NCBI RefSeq assembly: GCF_007830355.1
Contig: NZ_VLKO01000006.1
Span: forward strand, 210,913-274,912
DNA: 64,000 nucleotides
Direction of reading: 5' to 3'
Source of the DNA: Flavobacterium tiangeerense
GTDB lineage: Bacteria; Bacteroidota; Bacteroidia; Flavobacteriales; Flavobacteriaceae
Shown here: positions 8,552 through 17,280 of the stretch, piece by piece
How the letters are laid out: each line of letters starts with the position of its first letter
Numbering within the stretch: position 1 is the stretch's first letter
Notes under the pieces: model-generated
What the model was told of the DNA's origin: nothing
The model's input: only the letters and a program-made list of their open reading frames with translations
Database searches by the model: none
Translations under genes and position numbers: made by a program

Positions 8552-10372
8552 TTAAATCACTCCCATTTTTTTCATTAAAAAAGTAGCGCTTTTGTTTTTA
8601 CAAATTCCGTCACGAAGTTTGTAATCAAAATGGAGCTCATCATTGACAATCTCTACTTCAAAACATTTATTTACTAAGGTTTCAGGATATTCATTTGTAG
8701 TAAGGCAAACTTCAATATCATGCGTAGCAATGGCACCAATAGCATTTTTAGCAATCACTTTCTTAACTACTTCTATGGTACCGTTTCGCTTGTCATCAGA
8801 ATTTGTACCGCGTAAAATTTCATCTAGTAAAATAAAAGCTGGTGTATGATGCAATTCGTCCATGATTTGTTTTAAGCGTTTTATTTCAGCAAAAAAATAC
8901 GATTCACTATCTGCTAAGGAATCAGACAATCTCATGGATACTAGCACTGGTAAGGGATGAATATTAGCTTGTAATGCACATACAGGAGAACCTATTCCTG
9001 CAAGAACCATATTGATACCTAGACTTCTTAAAAAAGTACTTTTGCCAGACATATTAGATCCCGTTAATATCATAAAAGACTGTGGATAAAAACAAACGTC
9101 ATTGCCAATTCTAGTTTTTTTGTTCAACAAAGGATGACTTAGTCCTTTAAAATCAACTTCATACTTGGTATTTAAACTTGGATAAACAAAATCTGGATTG
9201 TTGTACCCAAAATTTGCTAAACTGTTGAGCATTTCCATTTCGCCAATAACGTTCAACCATTGCTCTAGCGCGGCACCATTGTTGTTTTTCCATTTTAATA
9301 AAGCCTTAAAAACATGCAAATTAAAAAGGAAAGTTCCGTTAAAAACGGTTGCAGTTACAAAATTTCCAATACTATCCATATTAGAAAACAATTCAGATAA
9401 TTTTTTTAAATGCGTGCTGGCATTTCCATTTTCAATTTTTAATTGCTGTTGCAACTGAATTAGTTTTTGAGATGTAAAAGGCTCCTTTTCAATTTTTTCT
9501 AATAGTAAACTGTATTGGTGAATTGTAATATCAATATTTGTTGAGGTGGCTACTTCGGCTAGAATTCGTTTGACAAACCTTCCTAAAACCATCAAATTAA
9601 ATATAAAAACATAACCCAGAATTGAGGCGAAAATAAGTTTTGAAGTTACAGCATACAATATCAAAAAAGTAATAAAAAGTAGCGGTGATAGGTATGAAAT
9701 TAAAACAGTCATTCGCGAAAGGGGTGTACTATTAAATGTAGTCCAACGCATTAAATTTTCGTAACTAGTTGCCGTGTCCTCACCTACTTTGGCCACAGCC
9801 AAAAACTCTTGACGCCACTCTATTTTAGCAGACAACTCCCTCACTGCCTCTTGATTTTGCTCAATCTCAGTATTGGGTGCTATGGATAACAATCGTTTTG
9901 CAAACGTTTTTTTTCCTATGTAAGTTGCTGTTCTATTTAAATTTTGAAACAAAGAATGCGCACCAAAAATATCTAAATCATACGCATACGGATGATGAAA
10001 ATCATTAAATTCAATTCCATTTTCAAACGGAATAGCTTTACCCTCTAAATAAGAAATCTCATTAGTATTAATGTCAATTAAAGCCTTATTTATCTTTCTT
10101 TTAGTATTTATAGACGTATGCAAACGCATTAAAATAATAAACAAAGCCAGAAAAAAAACAGCTGCCATATTGTACAGTAAAGCATTCGTTTTTAAATAGT
10201 AATAAATTGAAACAAAAAAAAGCACCATAGCCAGTAATCTACTTATACTGATACTATTGTACTTTTTTGTTAAGGTTGATGCTACTTGAGAAAATTGAGC
10301 AACTCTTGATTTATAAATTTCCATATTTTGAATTGATGATTTACAAATATAGTAAATTAGTTCCCTATCCAT
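8552..10372 (-). CDS. Membrane-anchored MutS-like ATPase
   Basis: A 606-residue protein with a MutS-type C-terminal ATPase. It has Walker A in LTGSNMSGKSTFLRSL (about residues 434-449), the signature-like SDSLADSESYFFAE, Walker B in FILLDEILRGTNS, and ATHD. It lacks the mismatch-recognition and connector domains of MutS and the Smr domain of MutS2. In their place are hydrophobic segments (about residues 45-85 and 225-265) that should place it in the inner membrane. Such MutS-related proteins are common in Bacteroidota with no defined role; mismatch repair activity should not be assumed. An internal start at 10324 is possible. Confidence 0.82.
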   Translation of the reverse strand: MDRELIYYICKSSIQNMEIYKSRVAQFSQVASTLTKKYNSISISRLLAMVLFFVSIYYYLKTNALLYNMAAVFFLALFIILMRLHTSINTKRKINKALIDINTNEISYLEGKAIPFENGIEFNDFHHPYAYDLDIFGAHSLFQNLNRTATYIGKKTFAKRLLSIAPNTEIEQNQEAVRELSAKIEWRQEFLAVAKVGEDTATSYENLMRWTTFNSTPLSRMTVLISYLSPLLFITFLILYAVTSKLIFASILGYVFIFNLMVLGRFVKRILAEVATSTNIDITIHQYSLLLEKIEKEPFTSQKLIQLQQQLKIENGNASTHLKKLSELFSNMDSIGNFVTATVFNGTFLFNLHVFKALLKWKNNNGAALEQWLNVIGEMEMLNSLANFGYNNPDFVYPSLNTKYEVDFKGLSHPLLNKKTRIGNDVCFYPQSFMILTGSNMSGKSTFLRSLGINMVLAGIGSPVCALQANIHPLPVLVSMRLSDSLADSESYFFAEIKRLKQIMDELHHTPAFILLDEILRGTNSDDKRNGTIEVVKKVIAKNAIGAIATHDIEVCLTTNEYPETLVNKCFEVEIVNDELHFDYKLRDGICKNKSATFLMKKMGVI

Positions 10373-10379
10373 CTCAATT

Positions 10380-10463
10380 AAAAGCAGTGGCGCCGCTGTA
10401 CTACAAGACGATTGGAAAAATCAAGAGCTGTATGAAGTTATTCAACTGGGATGGCTAGAATAG
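10380..10463 (+). pseudogene. Possible C-terminal remnant of a lost gene
   Basis: On the plus strand this frame reads as a credible protein end (AAVLQDDWKNQELYEVIQ, then LGWLE and a TAG stop), but it has no start codon and is closed upstream by a TAA. It lies between the MutS-like gene start and the universal stress protein stop and overlaps the latter. I cannot assign a family. Chance coding is possible. Confidence 0.2.
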
Positions 10464-11271
10464 GAATTTCTAGATTCCTAGCCATCTTCTTGGTTAAACT
10501 AGGATTGAAAATTCCCTCAAAAAAACTTCTTTTATACGGTAGCATAGTCAAAACATCAATCTCTTTATACTGAATAAAATCTTCAATTGAAGTTGCTACC
10601 TCATCACTGTGAATCACGTGAAATTGAACTGGATCAGCACTAAACTCCTCTTCCCATGCTGCAATCGTTTCTTTAGTAACGTCAGAATTTGACGTTTTAA
10701 CGTATAGGCATTTCACTATTGCATTGGTTTTTCTAGCAATGTTAAGTACTTTTTTTAAGGCTTTTTTGTCTTTAGTTCTAAAACGTGTGGTAAAACCAAT
10801 TACCGAAATGGGTTTAAAAATCGCCTGCTCAGGCACACATAGTAAAGGAACATTTGTTGCTGATATACTGTTTGCCGTATGTGTTCCCATAAAAAAAGCA
10901 TCCCAACCCGAAGCACCAGCCGTTCCCATAATTATAAAATCAATGTGCTCCTCTTGAATAATAGCAACAATATTTGAAAGTAAATCGCCCTCAGTCAGGC
11001 GGTGTGATAGCTTGATGTTTTGTAAATTTCGACCTTCGGCAAGTTCACGAAGCATAGGAACCTGCTCTTTGAAGGCATCAAACTGAGACAAAGCCAAAGA
11101 ATCATAAAGTATTGCATAGTTTGCCGGAAAAAACTGTGTGTCATACATTGGTATCTCAAAAGTATGCAACAAAACAATCTCAGCATGGACTATTTTTGCA
11201 AATTCCAAAGCATGGATGAATGCATTAGTGGCAACGGTAGAAAAATCGGTAGGGAAAAGAATCTTTTTCAT
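10438..11271 (-). CDS. Universal stress protein, two UspA domains
   Basis: A 277-residue cytosolic protein made of two tandem UspA folds. The first begins KKILFPTDFSTVATNAFIHA and ends with IIMGTAGASGWDAFFMGT, close to the nucleotide-binding G-x2-G-x9-G(S/T) pattern. The second (from about residue 150) is more divergent and ends with RNLEIPILAIPVE. Family members respond to starvation and stress, and some bind ATP. Length is typical for the two-domain form of Flavobacteria. Nothing in the flanks suggests a specific partner. Confidence 0.9.
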   Translation of the reverse strand: MKKILFPTDFSTVATNAFIHALEFAKIVHAEIVLLHTFEIPMYDTQFFPANYAILYDSLALSQFDAFKEQVPMLRELAEGRNLQNIKLSHRLTEGDLLSNIVAIIQEEHIDFIIMGTAGASGWDAFFMGTHTANSISATNVPLLCVPEQAIFKPISVIGFTTRFRTKDKKALKKVLNIARKTNAIVKCLYVKTSNSDVTKETIAAWEEEFSADPVQFHVIHSDEVATSIEDFIQYKEIDVLTMLPYKRSFFEGIFNPSLTKKMARNLEIPILAIPVE

Positions 11272-11393
11272 AGCTTTAATTAATTGTTTATTAGTAGTTT
11301 AGTCAAATTTACAATTAAAAATTTACAGAAAAAATGACATTTATCAGTAACCCTAATTTTAAAAATAAATAGGTATCCTAAAACCATCAATTC

Positions 11394-11423
11394 TTGTAGA
11401 CCCATCATTTTTAGTTACTTTTG
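11394..11423 (+). promoter_or_regulatory. Promoter of mnmE
   Basis: TTG (11394-11396), a 19-base spacer, then TACTTTTG (11416-11423) fit the Bacteroidota consensus TTG-N17-23-TAnnTTTG. The -7 box ends 16 bases before the ATG, so the leader is very short. Confidence 0.65.
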
Positions 11424-11439
11424 TAAAAAATAAATCAAA

Positions 11440-12843
11440 ATGATTCCTCAAGACTCCATTGTTGCCCTTGCCACTCCATCTGGCGCCGGAGCAATTGCTA
11501 TAATACGAATTTCTGGTCAAGATGCTATTCCTATTGCTGATAGTGTTTTTAAATCGATAAAAAATAAAAATCTAGTCTCTCAAAAAACCCACACCCTACA
11601 TTTAGGTCATATTGTGGATGGTTCCAAAACGCTCGATGAAGTATTGGTTTCTGTTTTTAAAGGACCTAATTCCTATACCGGCGAAAATACCATAGAGATT
11701 TCTTGTCACGGATCAACGTATATTCAGCAGCAAATTATTCAATTATTGCTTCGAAAAGGATGCCGAATGGCCGATGCAGGTGAGTTTACCCTACGCGCTT
11801 TCTTGAACGGAAAACTGGATTTATCACAAGCCGAAGCTGTAGCCGATTTGATTTCGTCAGACAATGAAGCCAGCCATCAAATTGCGATGCAGCAAATGCG
11901 TGGTGGTTTTTCTAATGAAATTGCCAAATTGAGAGAAGAACTTTTAAACTTTGCTTCACTTATCGAACTCGAATTAGACTTTGCCGAAGAAGATGTAGAG
12001 TTTGCAGACAGAACCCAGTTTCACGAATTGTTGAATCGAATTGAATTTGTCCTAAAACGCTTGATTGATTCCTTTGCGGTGGGTAACGTAATTAAAAATG
12101 GAATTCCAGTTGCTATTGTGGGTGAACCAAACGTAGGAAAATCGACGCTTTTGAATGCTTTACTCAATGAAGAACGCGCCATTGTATCTCACATTGCAGG
12201 AACAACGCGTGACACCATCGAAGACGAATTAGTCATTGGCGGCATTGGTTTTAGATTTATTGACACAGCTGGTATTCGGGAAACCAAAGACTACGTCGAA
12301 AGCATTGGCATTCAAAAAACTTTTGAGAAAATAGAACAAGCGCAAGTGGTTTTGTATTTGAGCCCCCTAACCCCCAAAGGAGGAACTCTTGATGCTGAAA
12401 ATATCAAAGAGGTTCAGATTGAATTTGAGAAAATTAAGAACCAATTTCCCTTGAAGCCCTTGATTATTATCGGAAATAAAAAAGATTTATATTCCGATAA
12501 TGAGATTGAGCATATCAAGAAAGAAATTCCAGAAATACTACTTTTGAGCGCCAAAAATAAAGAAGGGGTTGACGAACTCAAAAACCAATTGCTTTCCTTT
12601 GTCAACACCGGTGCGTTGCGCAACAATGAAACGATTGTAACCAACACCCGTCATTATGATTCCTTATTAAAAGCTCTTGATGAGATTAGCAAAGTAAAAT
12701 ACGCTCTTGAAACCAACCTTTCTAGCGACTTGATGGCGCTTGACATCCGCGAAGCCTTATACCATTTTGGGATGATTACCGGTCAGGTAACTAATGATGA
12801 ATTGTTAGGGAATATATTTGCGAATTTCTGTATCGGAAAGTAA
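11440..12843 (+). CDS. mnmE: tRNA uridine-5-carboxymethylaminomethyl modification GTPase MnmE
   Basis: A 467-residue protein of normal MnmE length. The N-terminal formyl-tetrahydrofolate-binding domain (DSIVALATPSGAGAIAIIR) is followed by a helical domain. An inserted G domain has G1 GEPNVGKST at about residues 228-236, DTAG, and NKKD. The C-terminal end is the essential CIGK motif (464-467). With MnmG it modifies the wobble uridine of several tRNAs in the cytosol. A repeat element with a terminator-like hairpin follows directly. Confidence 0.97.
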   Translation: MIPQDSIVALATPSGAGAIAIIRISGQDAIPIADSVFKSIKNKNLVSQKTHTLHLGHIVDGSKTLDEVLVSVFKGPNSYTGENTIEISCHGSTYIQQQIIQLLLRKGCRMADAGEFTLRAFLNGKLDLSQAEAVADLISSDNEASHQIAMQQMRGGFSNEIAKLREELLNFASLIELELDFAEEDVEFADRTQFHELLNRIEFVLKRLIDSFAVGNVIKNGIPVAIVGEPNVGKSTLLNALLNEERAIVSHIAGTTRDTIEDELVIGGIGFRFIDTAGIRETKDYVESIGIQKTFEKIEQAQVVLYLSPLTPKGGTLDAENIKEVQIEFEKIKNQFPLKPLIIIGNKKDLYSDNEIEHIKKEIPEILLLSAKNKEGVDELKNQLLSFVNTGALRNNETIVTNTRHYDSLLKALDEISKVKYALETNLSSDLMALDIREALYHFGMITGQVTNDELLGNIFANFCIGK

Positions 12844-12849
12844 TTTTAT

Positions 12850-13020
12850 CAGCACTTTACTCCAAACATTCTGGCTGCCCATTCCTGCTATTCACTACAA
12901 GTCCGCGGGAATCGCCTTAAAAACATAAACCCAAAACGAGCTTCCGTTGGTCGCTGTTTTGGGTTTTGTTTTTATAGGGCTCCTACCCTTGCAGGCTTTT
13001 CGTTGCTATCAGGGGCAGGG
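12850..13020. repeat. REP/MITE-like repeat, copy A
   Basis: About 170 bases that align without gaps to 37927-38097 with only scattered substitutions. The outer ends are imperfect inverted repeats: CTGCCC...CTATTCACTACAA on the left, and TTTTCGTTGCTATCAGGGGCAG on the right, which starts CTGCCCCTGATAGC on the other strand. The core carries a perfect 11-bp stem, AAACCCAAAAC with GTTTTGGGTTT, followed by T-rich sequence that can terminate mnmE transcription. There is no coding capacity, and no transposase of the REP-associated type is in this window. Confidence 0.8.
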
Positions 13021-13358
13021 AGAGTTACGTTTCATTCATAAATTAAACTAGAGATGACGAGTAGCCTTAGCTGATGATATTGGGACTGTAGTCGCGTTCC
13101 TTTGTTCTGCTGACTCCAAGTGGATCAATGCACAACGAATAGAAGTTTCGGGTAGATTTGAATTAGCTGTTTTACATCTAAATCATAATTAAATCCCAAT
13201 GAAATAATTGCAATTAAAAAGAAGCTTGAAAATGAATACTGTTTATTGTATTCGCTCCACTTTACACATTTTCTTCTACTTTCTTCTACTTTCTTTAATT
13301 TTTCTCTTAGTGATATCTCTACTTTTCTTACATTTACAGTGAAAGATAAAATCATTAA
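13021..13358. other. Leader region of the type I restriction operon
   Basis: The 338 bases between repeat copy A and hsdR hold no gene I can support. A short tandem of TTTCTTCTAC-like units lies around 13268-13292, shortly before the hsdR start. A minus-strand open frame at 13125-13355 has no family resemblance and is not annotated. The hsdR promoter should lie here, but no clean consensus match was found. Confidence 0.4.
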
Positions 13359-16300
13359 ATGAAATTCAACGAAGATTCAAGAGTAAAAATCCCTACCATA
13401 TTGCATTTGATGCGGTTAGGTTATGAATATTTGTCTTTAAATAGTCAAAAATGGGATCAGTCTACTAATATTTTTACCGATATTTTCAATCAAAGTATTA
13501 AAAGACTTAATCCAGAAATGAATGATGGTGATGTCTCTAGGTTTTATGATGAAGTTGCGCTTAGTTTAGAGAATGAAGATTTAGGAAAAGTTTTCTTTGA
13601 AAAACTAACTAATAAGTCAGGTGTTCGATTAATCGATTTTGAGAATTTTTATAATAATACTTTCAATGTTGTTACTGAGTTAACTTGTAAAAAAGATGAT
13701 GAAGAATTTCGACCAGATATAACACTTTTAATCAACGGGATGCCATTGGTTTTTATTGAAGTTAAAAAACCAAATAATCAAGATGGTATTTTAGCAGAAC
13801 ATAAACGCATCCAATCACGTTTTCAAAATAAGAAATTCAGAAAGTTTGTCAATATTACGCAACTAATGGTTTTCTCCAATAATATGGAGTATGACAATAG
13901 TTCACCTACACCAATTGAAGGCGCTTTTTATGCAACAGCTTCTTATGATAAACCATCCTTTAATTATTTTAGAGAAGAAGAAAAATTCGATTTAAATACC
14001 ATCCTTTCTGAAGTAAACGAATCAGAAGAAAATTTTGTTTTAAAACACACTAATTTAGTTGGCATTAAAAATTCACCTGAATTTATTACTAATAAAAATC
14101 CTGATACACCTACAAATAGAATTTGTACTTCTTTATTTCAAATGGAACGTTTGCAATTTATGTTGCAGTACTCTATAGCTTATGTTAAAGGTTCTAAAGG
14201 TTTGCAAAAACACATCATGCGCTATCCGCAGCTTTTTGCTACCAAAGCTATTGAAGCCAAGCTAGAAGAAGGTGTAAAAAAAGGAATTATCTGGCATACA
14301 CAAGGAAGTGGGAAAACGGCTTTGACATTTTATAACATTAAGTATCTAACGGATTATTTTCAGAAAAAAAATGTAATACCAAAGTTTTATTTTATTGTAG
14401 ATAGATTAGATTTATTAATACAATCGGCTAAAGAATTTAAAAGTCGTGGATTAGTAGTTCATGAGATTAGTTCCAGAGAAGCTTTTGCAAAGGATATAAA
14501 ATCTACAAGTGTTATTCATAATAATTCAGGTAAAGCTGAAATTACGGTCGTTAACATACAAAAATTTCAAGATGATCCAGACGTAGTTAGAAATACAGAT
14601 TATCAATTAAACATTCAACGAGTATATTTCTTAGACGAAGTACACAGAAGTTACAATCCAAAAGGTAGTTTCTTAGCGAACCTTAACGAATCTGATCCCA
14701 ATGCGATTAAGATTGGTTTAACAGGAACACCACTTTTAGGTAACGATTACAACTCGAAAGCTTTGTTTGGAGGTTATATTCATAAATATTATTACAATTC
14801 ATCTATTGCAGATGGATATACTTTGCGTTTAATTCGTGAAGAAATTGAAACCAATTATAAGCTTACTTTAAAACAAGCTTTAGAAGAAATTGAAATTCTA
14901 AAAGGAAATGCCGACAAGAAAATTGTTTACTCACATCCTAAATTTGTAGAGCCAATGTTGGATTATATTGTTCAAGATTTTGAGAAGGCAAGAATTTCTA
15001 TGAACGATAATTCTATTGGTGGTTTAGTGGTTTGTGATTCATCGGAACAAGCTAAAATGTTGTTTGAAATATTTGAATCAAAATACGCTCCTAAAGAAAT
15101 GCTTCCTAGTGATCTTCTTATGGCTGCCGAACCGCAAAAATCTTATGGAGAGAAAAAGAGATTAGAAAGTAAAGCTACCACTGCAGCTATAATCTTACAT
15201 GATATAGGAACTAAACAAGATAGAAAAGATAAAGTAGAGGAATTTAAAGACGGAAATATTGACTTTTTGTTTGTTTACAACATGTTGCTTACAGGTTTTG
15301 ATGCACCAAGATTAAAGAAATTATATATTGGCCGTGTAATTAAAGCACACAATTTATTGCAAACCTTAACTCGTGTAAATAGAACTTACAAAGATTTTAG
15401 ATACGGTTATGTGGTTGATTTTGCTGATATTCAAAAAGAATTTGATAAAACCAATCAGGATTATTTTAATGAGTTGCAATCGGAGTTAGGGGATGAAATG
15501 GAACATTATTCCAACATCTTCAAGTCGCAAGAGGAAATCAATGCGGAAATCAAGGAAATAAAAGACGTTTTGTTTCATTTTGATACCATGAACGCTGAGA
15601 TTTTCTCGCAACAAATTACCCAAATCAATGACCGAAGTGAAATCCTGAGAATCACGCGGGTGTTGAATAATGCCAAGAGTTTGTATAATTTGATTCGACT
15701 TTCAGGAAATTACGAATTGTTGGAACAACTCGATTTTCATAAGCTGACAGTATTATCCCGTGATGCTAATAATCGTTTGGCATTGATTAATGCAAAAGAA
15801 GCTCTGGAAAGCAATATTGATACCTCAAACCTATTGAACATTGCTTTAGAAGATGTTATTTTTGCATTTGTAAAAGTGAAGGAAGAAGAAATGGTTTTGG
15901 CAGATCAACTCAAGAACATTCTTCAAAAAACCAGAGAAATGCTGGGCGGTAATTTCGATCAAAAAGCACCCGAATTTATTTCGTTGAAAGAGGAACTGGA
16001 ACGCTTATTCAAAAAGAAAAATTTGAATGAAGTGACCAAAGAGGAAATGGAACGCAACATCAAGGAACTTGAAAAGATATACACGCAAGCCAAAGAATTG
16101 GAACGCAAAAACCAATTGCTGAGAGCCAAATATGATAACGACGAAAAATACGCCCGCTTGCACAAACGATTAATGGAAAAAGATCCCTTGACGGATAGCG
16201 AATCCAAACTTTTTGAAGCCTTAAACGGATTGAAAATAGCCGTTGATGCACAAATTATTCAAAATTCTAAAATGCTTGAGAACGAAAGTTTTGTGGAACG

Positions 16301-16436
16301 TATGGTAATGCGATTGGTGATTGACCAGTTCAAAAATAAACAGCATTTGGAATTGGATGCAACCACAACCAAGCGCATCAACGGAATGATTGTCAAAGAA
16401 TACATGAATGAGTTTTATGGACGAACAGCCTACTAA
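13359..16436 (+). CDS. hsdR: Type I restriction endonuclease subunit HsdR
   Basis: A 1025-residue motor and nuclease subunit. The N-terminal nuclease domain has the PD-(D/E)xK pattern: RPDITLLINGMPLVFIEVKK, about residues 118-137. The SF2 translocase follows, with Walker A in HTQGSGKTALTF (about 312-323), DEVH at about 426-429, GLTGTPLL, and the later QTLTRVNRTYKDF motif. A helical C-terminal region probably docks on the methylase. The complex cuts unmethylated DNA after ATP-driven translocation. All key residues are intact. It is the first gene of an operon in which each next gene starts at or within a few bases of the previous stop. Confidence 0.95.
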   Translation: MKFNEDSRVKIPTILHLMRLGYEYLSLNSQKWDQSTNIFTDIFNQSIKRLNPEMNDGDVSRFYDEVALSLENEDLGKVFFEKLTNKSGVRLIDFENFYNNTFNVVTELTCKKDDEEFRPDITLLINGMPLVFIEVKKPNNQDGILAEHKRIQSRFQNKKFRKFVNITQLMVFSNNMEYDNSSPTPIEGAFYATASYDKPSFNYFREEEKFDLNTILSEVNESEENFVLKHTNLVGIKNSPEFITNKNPDTPTNRICTSLFQMERLQFMLQYSIAYVKGSKGLQKHIMRYPQLFATKAIEAKLEEGVKKGIIWHTQGSGKTALTFYNIKYLTDYFQKKNVIPKFYFIVDRLDLLIQSAKEFKSRGLVVHEISSREAFAKDIKSTSVIHNNSGKAEITVVNIQKFQDDPDVVRNTDYQLNIQRVYFLDEVHRSYNPKGSFLANLNESDPNAIKIGLTGTPLLGNDYNSKALFGGYIHKYYYNSSIADGYTLRLIREEIETNYKLTLKQALEEIEILKGNADKKIVYSHPKFVEPMLDYIVQDFEKARISMNDNSIGGLVVCDSSEQAKMLFEIFESKYAPKEMLPSDLLMAAEPQKSYGEKKRLESKATTAAIILHDIGTKQDRKDKVEEFKDGNIDFLFVYNMLLTGFDAPRLKKLYIGRVIKAHNLLQTLTRVNRTYKDFRYGYVVDFADIQKEFDKTNQDYFNELQSELGDEMEHYSNIFKSQEEINAEIKEIKDVLFHFDTMNAEIFSQQITQINDRSEILRITRVLNNAKSLYNLIRLSGNYELLEQLDFHKLTVLSRDANNRLALINAKEALESNIDTSNLLNIALEDVIFAFVKVKEEEMVLADQLKNILQKTREMLGGNFDQKAPEFISLKEELERLFKKKNLNEVTKEEMERNIKELEKIYTQAKELERKNQLLRAKYDNDEKYARLHKRLMEKDPLTDSESKLFEALNGLKIAVDAQIIQNSKMLENESFVERMVMRLVIDQFKNKQHLELDATTTKRINGMIVKEYMNEFYGRTAY

Positions 16437-16437
16437 T

Positions 16438-17280
16438 ATGAAACAGCAAGAAGCCATTCAATTATTTGAAGAAAAAAAAGTAAGAACCCTTTGGAATCAA
16501 GACGAGGAAAAATGGTATTTTTCTATTGTTGATACCGTGAGTGTACTAACTGATAGTCCTAATCCACGAAAGTATTGGAGTGTACTAAAAACAAGATTAA
16601 AAAAAGAAGGAAGTCAGTTGACTACAAATTGTAGTCAACTGAAAATGCAGTCAGCTGATGGAAAATATTATAAAACCGATGTTGCTGACACCGAACAACT
16701 TTTCAGGTTAATTCAGTCGATACCTTCGCCTAAAGCGGAACCTTTTAAAGTTTGGTTGGCGCAAATAGCTGCAGAACGTTTAGACGAAATGCAAGATCCT
16801 GAATTGACTATTGACAGAGCATTGGAACAATATATGAGTTTGGGTTATTCGGAAAATTGGATTAACCAACGCTTAAAAAGTATTGAAATCCGAAAAGAAT
16901 TAACGGATGAATGGAAAAGTAGAGGATTGAAAGAAGGGCTACAGTTTGCAACACTTACTGATATTATTTCTAAAGCCTGGTCGGGGAAAACAACTAAAGA
17001 ATATAAAATGCTCAAAGGCTTGAAAAAGGAAAACCTGAGAGATAATATGACCAACACCGAATTGATCTTAAATATGTTGGCAGAAGCTTCGACCAAAGAC
17101 ATTTCGAAAGCGACCAATCCTGAAACCTTTGAAGGTAATAAGGAAGTAGCCCAACAAGGCGGTAATGTTGCCAAAGTAGCCATGAAAGAATTAGAATCCA
17201 AAACAGGCAAAAAAGTAGTGACTGCATTGAATGCAAAAGACAGTTTAAAACAAATCGAAGACAAAAAGAAGAAAAGATAA
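16438..17280 (+). CDS. Bro-N/antirepressor-like protein inside the hsd operon
   Basis: Starting at ATG 16438, one base after the hsdR stop, the product is about 280 residues. An earlier in-frame ATG at 16408 overlaps hsdR and is less likely. The N-terminal half (AIQLFEEKKVRTLWNQDEEKWYFSIVDTV, cited here by its ends) has the pattern of Bro-N domains, seen in phage antirepressors and DinD-like proteins. The second half is helical and Lys-rich at the C-terminus. The stop abuts the hsdM start, so it is a fixed operon member. A role in controlling or modulating the restriction system is inferred from context only. It could also be an anti-phage or DNA-damage factor carried with the system. Confidence 0.72.
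   Translation: MKQQEAIQLFEEKKVRTLWNQDEEKWYFSIVDTVSVLTDSPNPRKYWSVLKTRLKKEGSQLTTNCSQLKMQSADGKYYKTDVADTEQLFRLIQSIPSPKAEPFKVWLAQIAAERLDEMQDPELTIDRALEQYMSLGYSENWINQRLKSIEIRKELTDEWKSRGLKEGLQFATLTDIISKAWSGKTTKEYKMLKGLKKENLRDNMTNTELILNMLAEASTKDISKATNPETFEGNKEVAQQGGNVAKVAMKELESKTGKKVVTALNAKDSLKQIEDKKKKR

Noticed and set aside
13125..13355. Minus-strand open frame of 76 codons upstream of hsdR
   Set aside because: It overlaps the probable hsdR promoter region, has no family resemblance, low-complexity Lys/Glu content and no promoter of its own.
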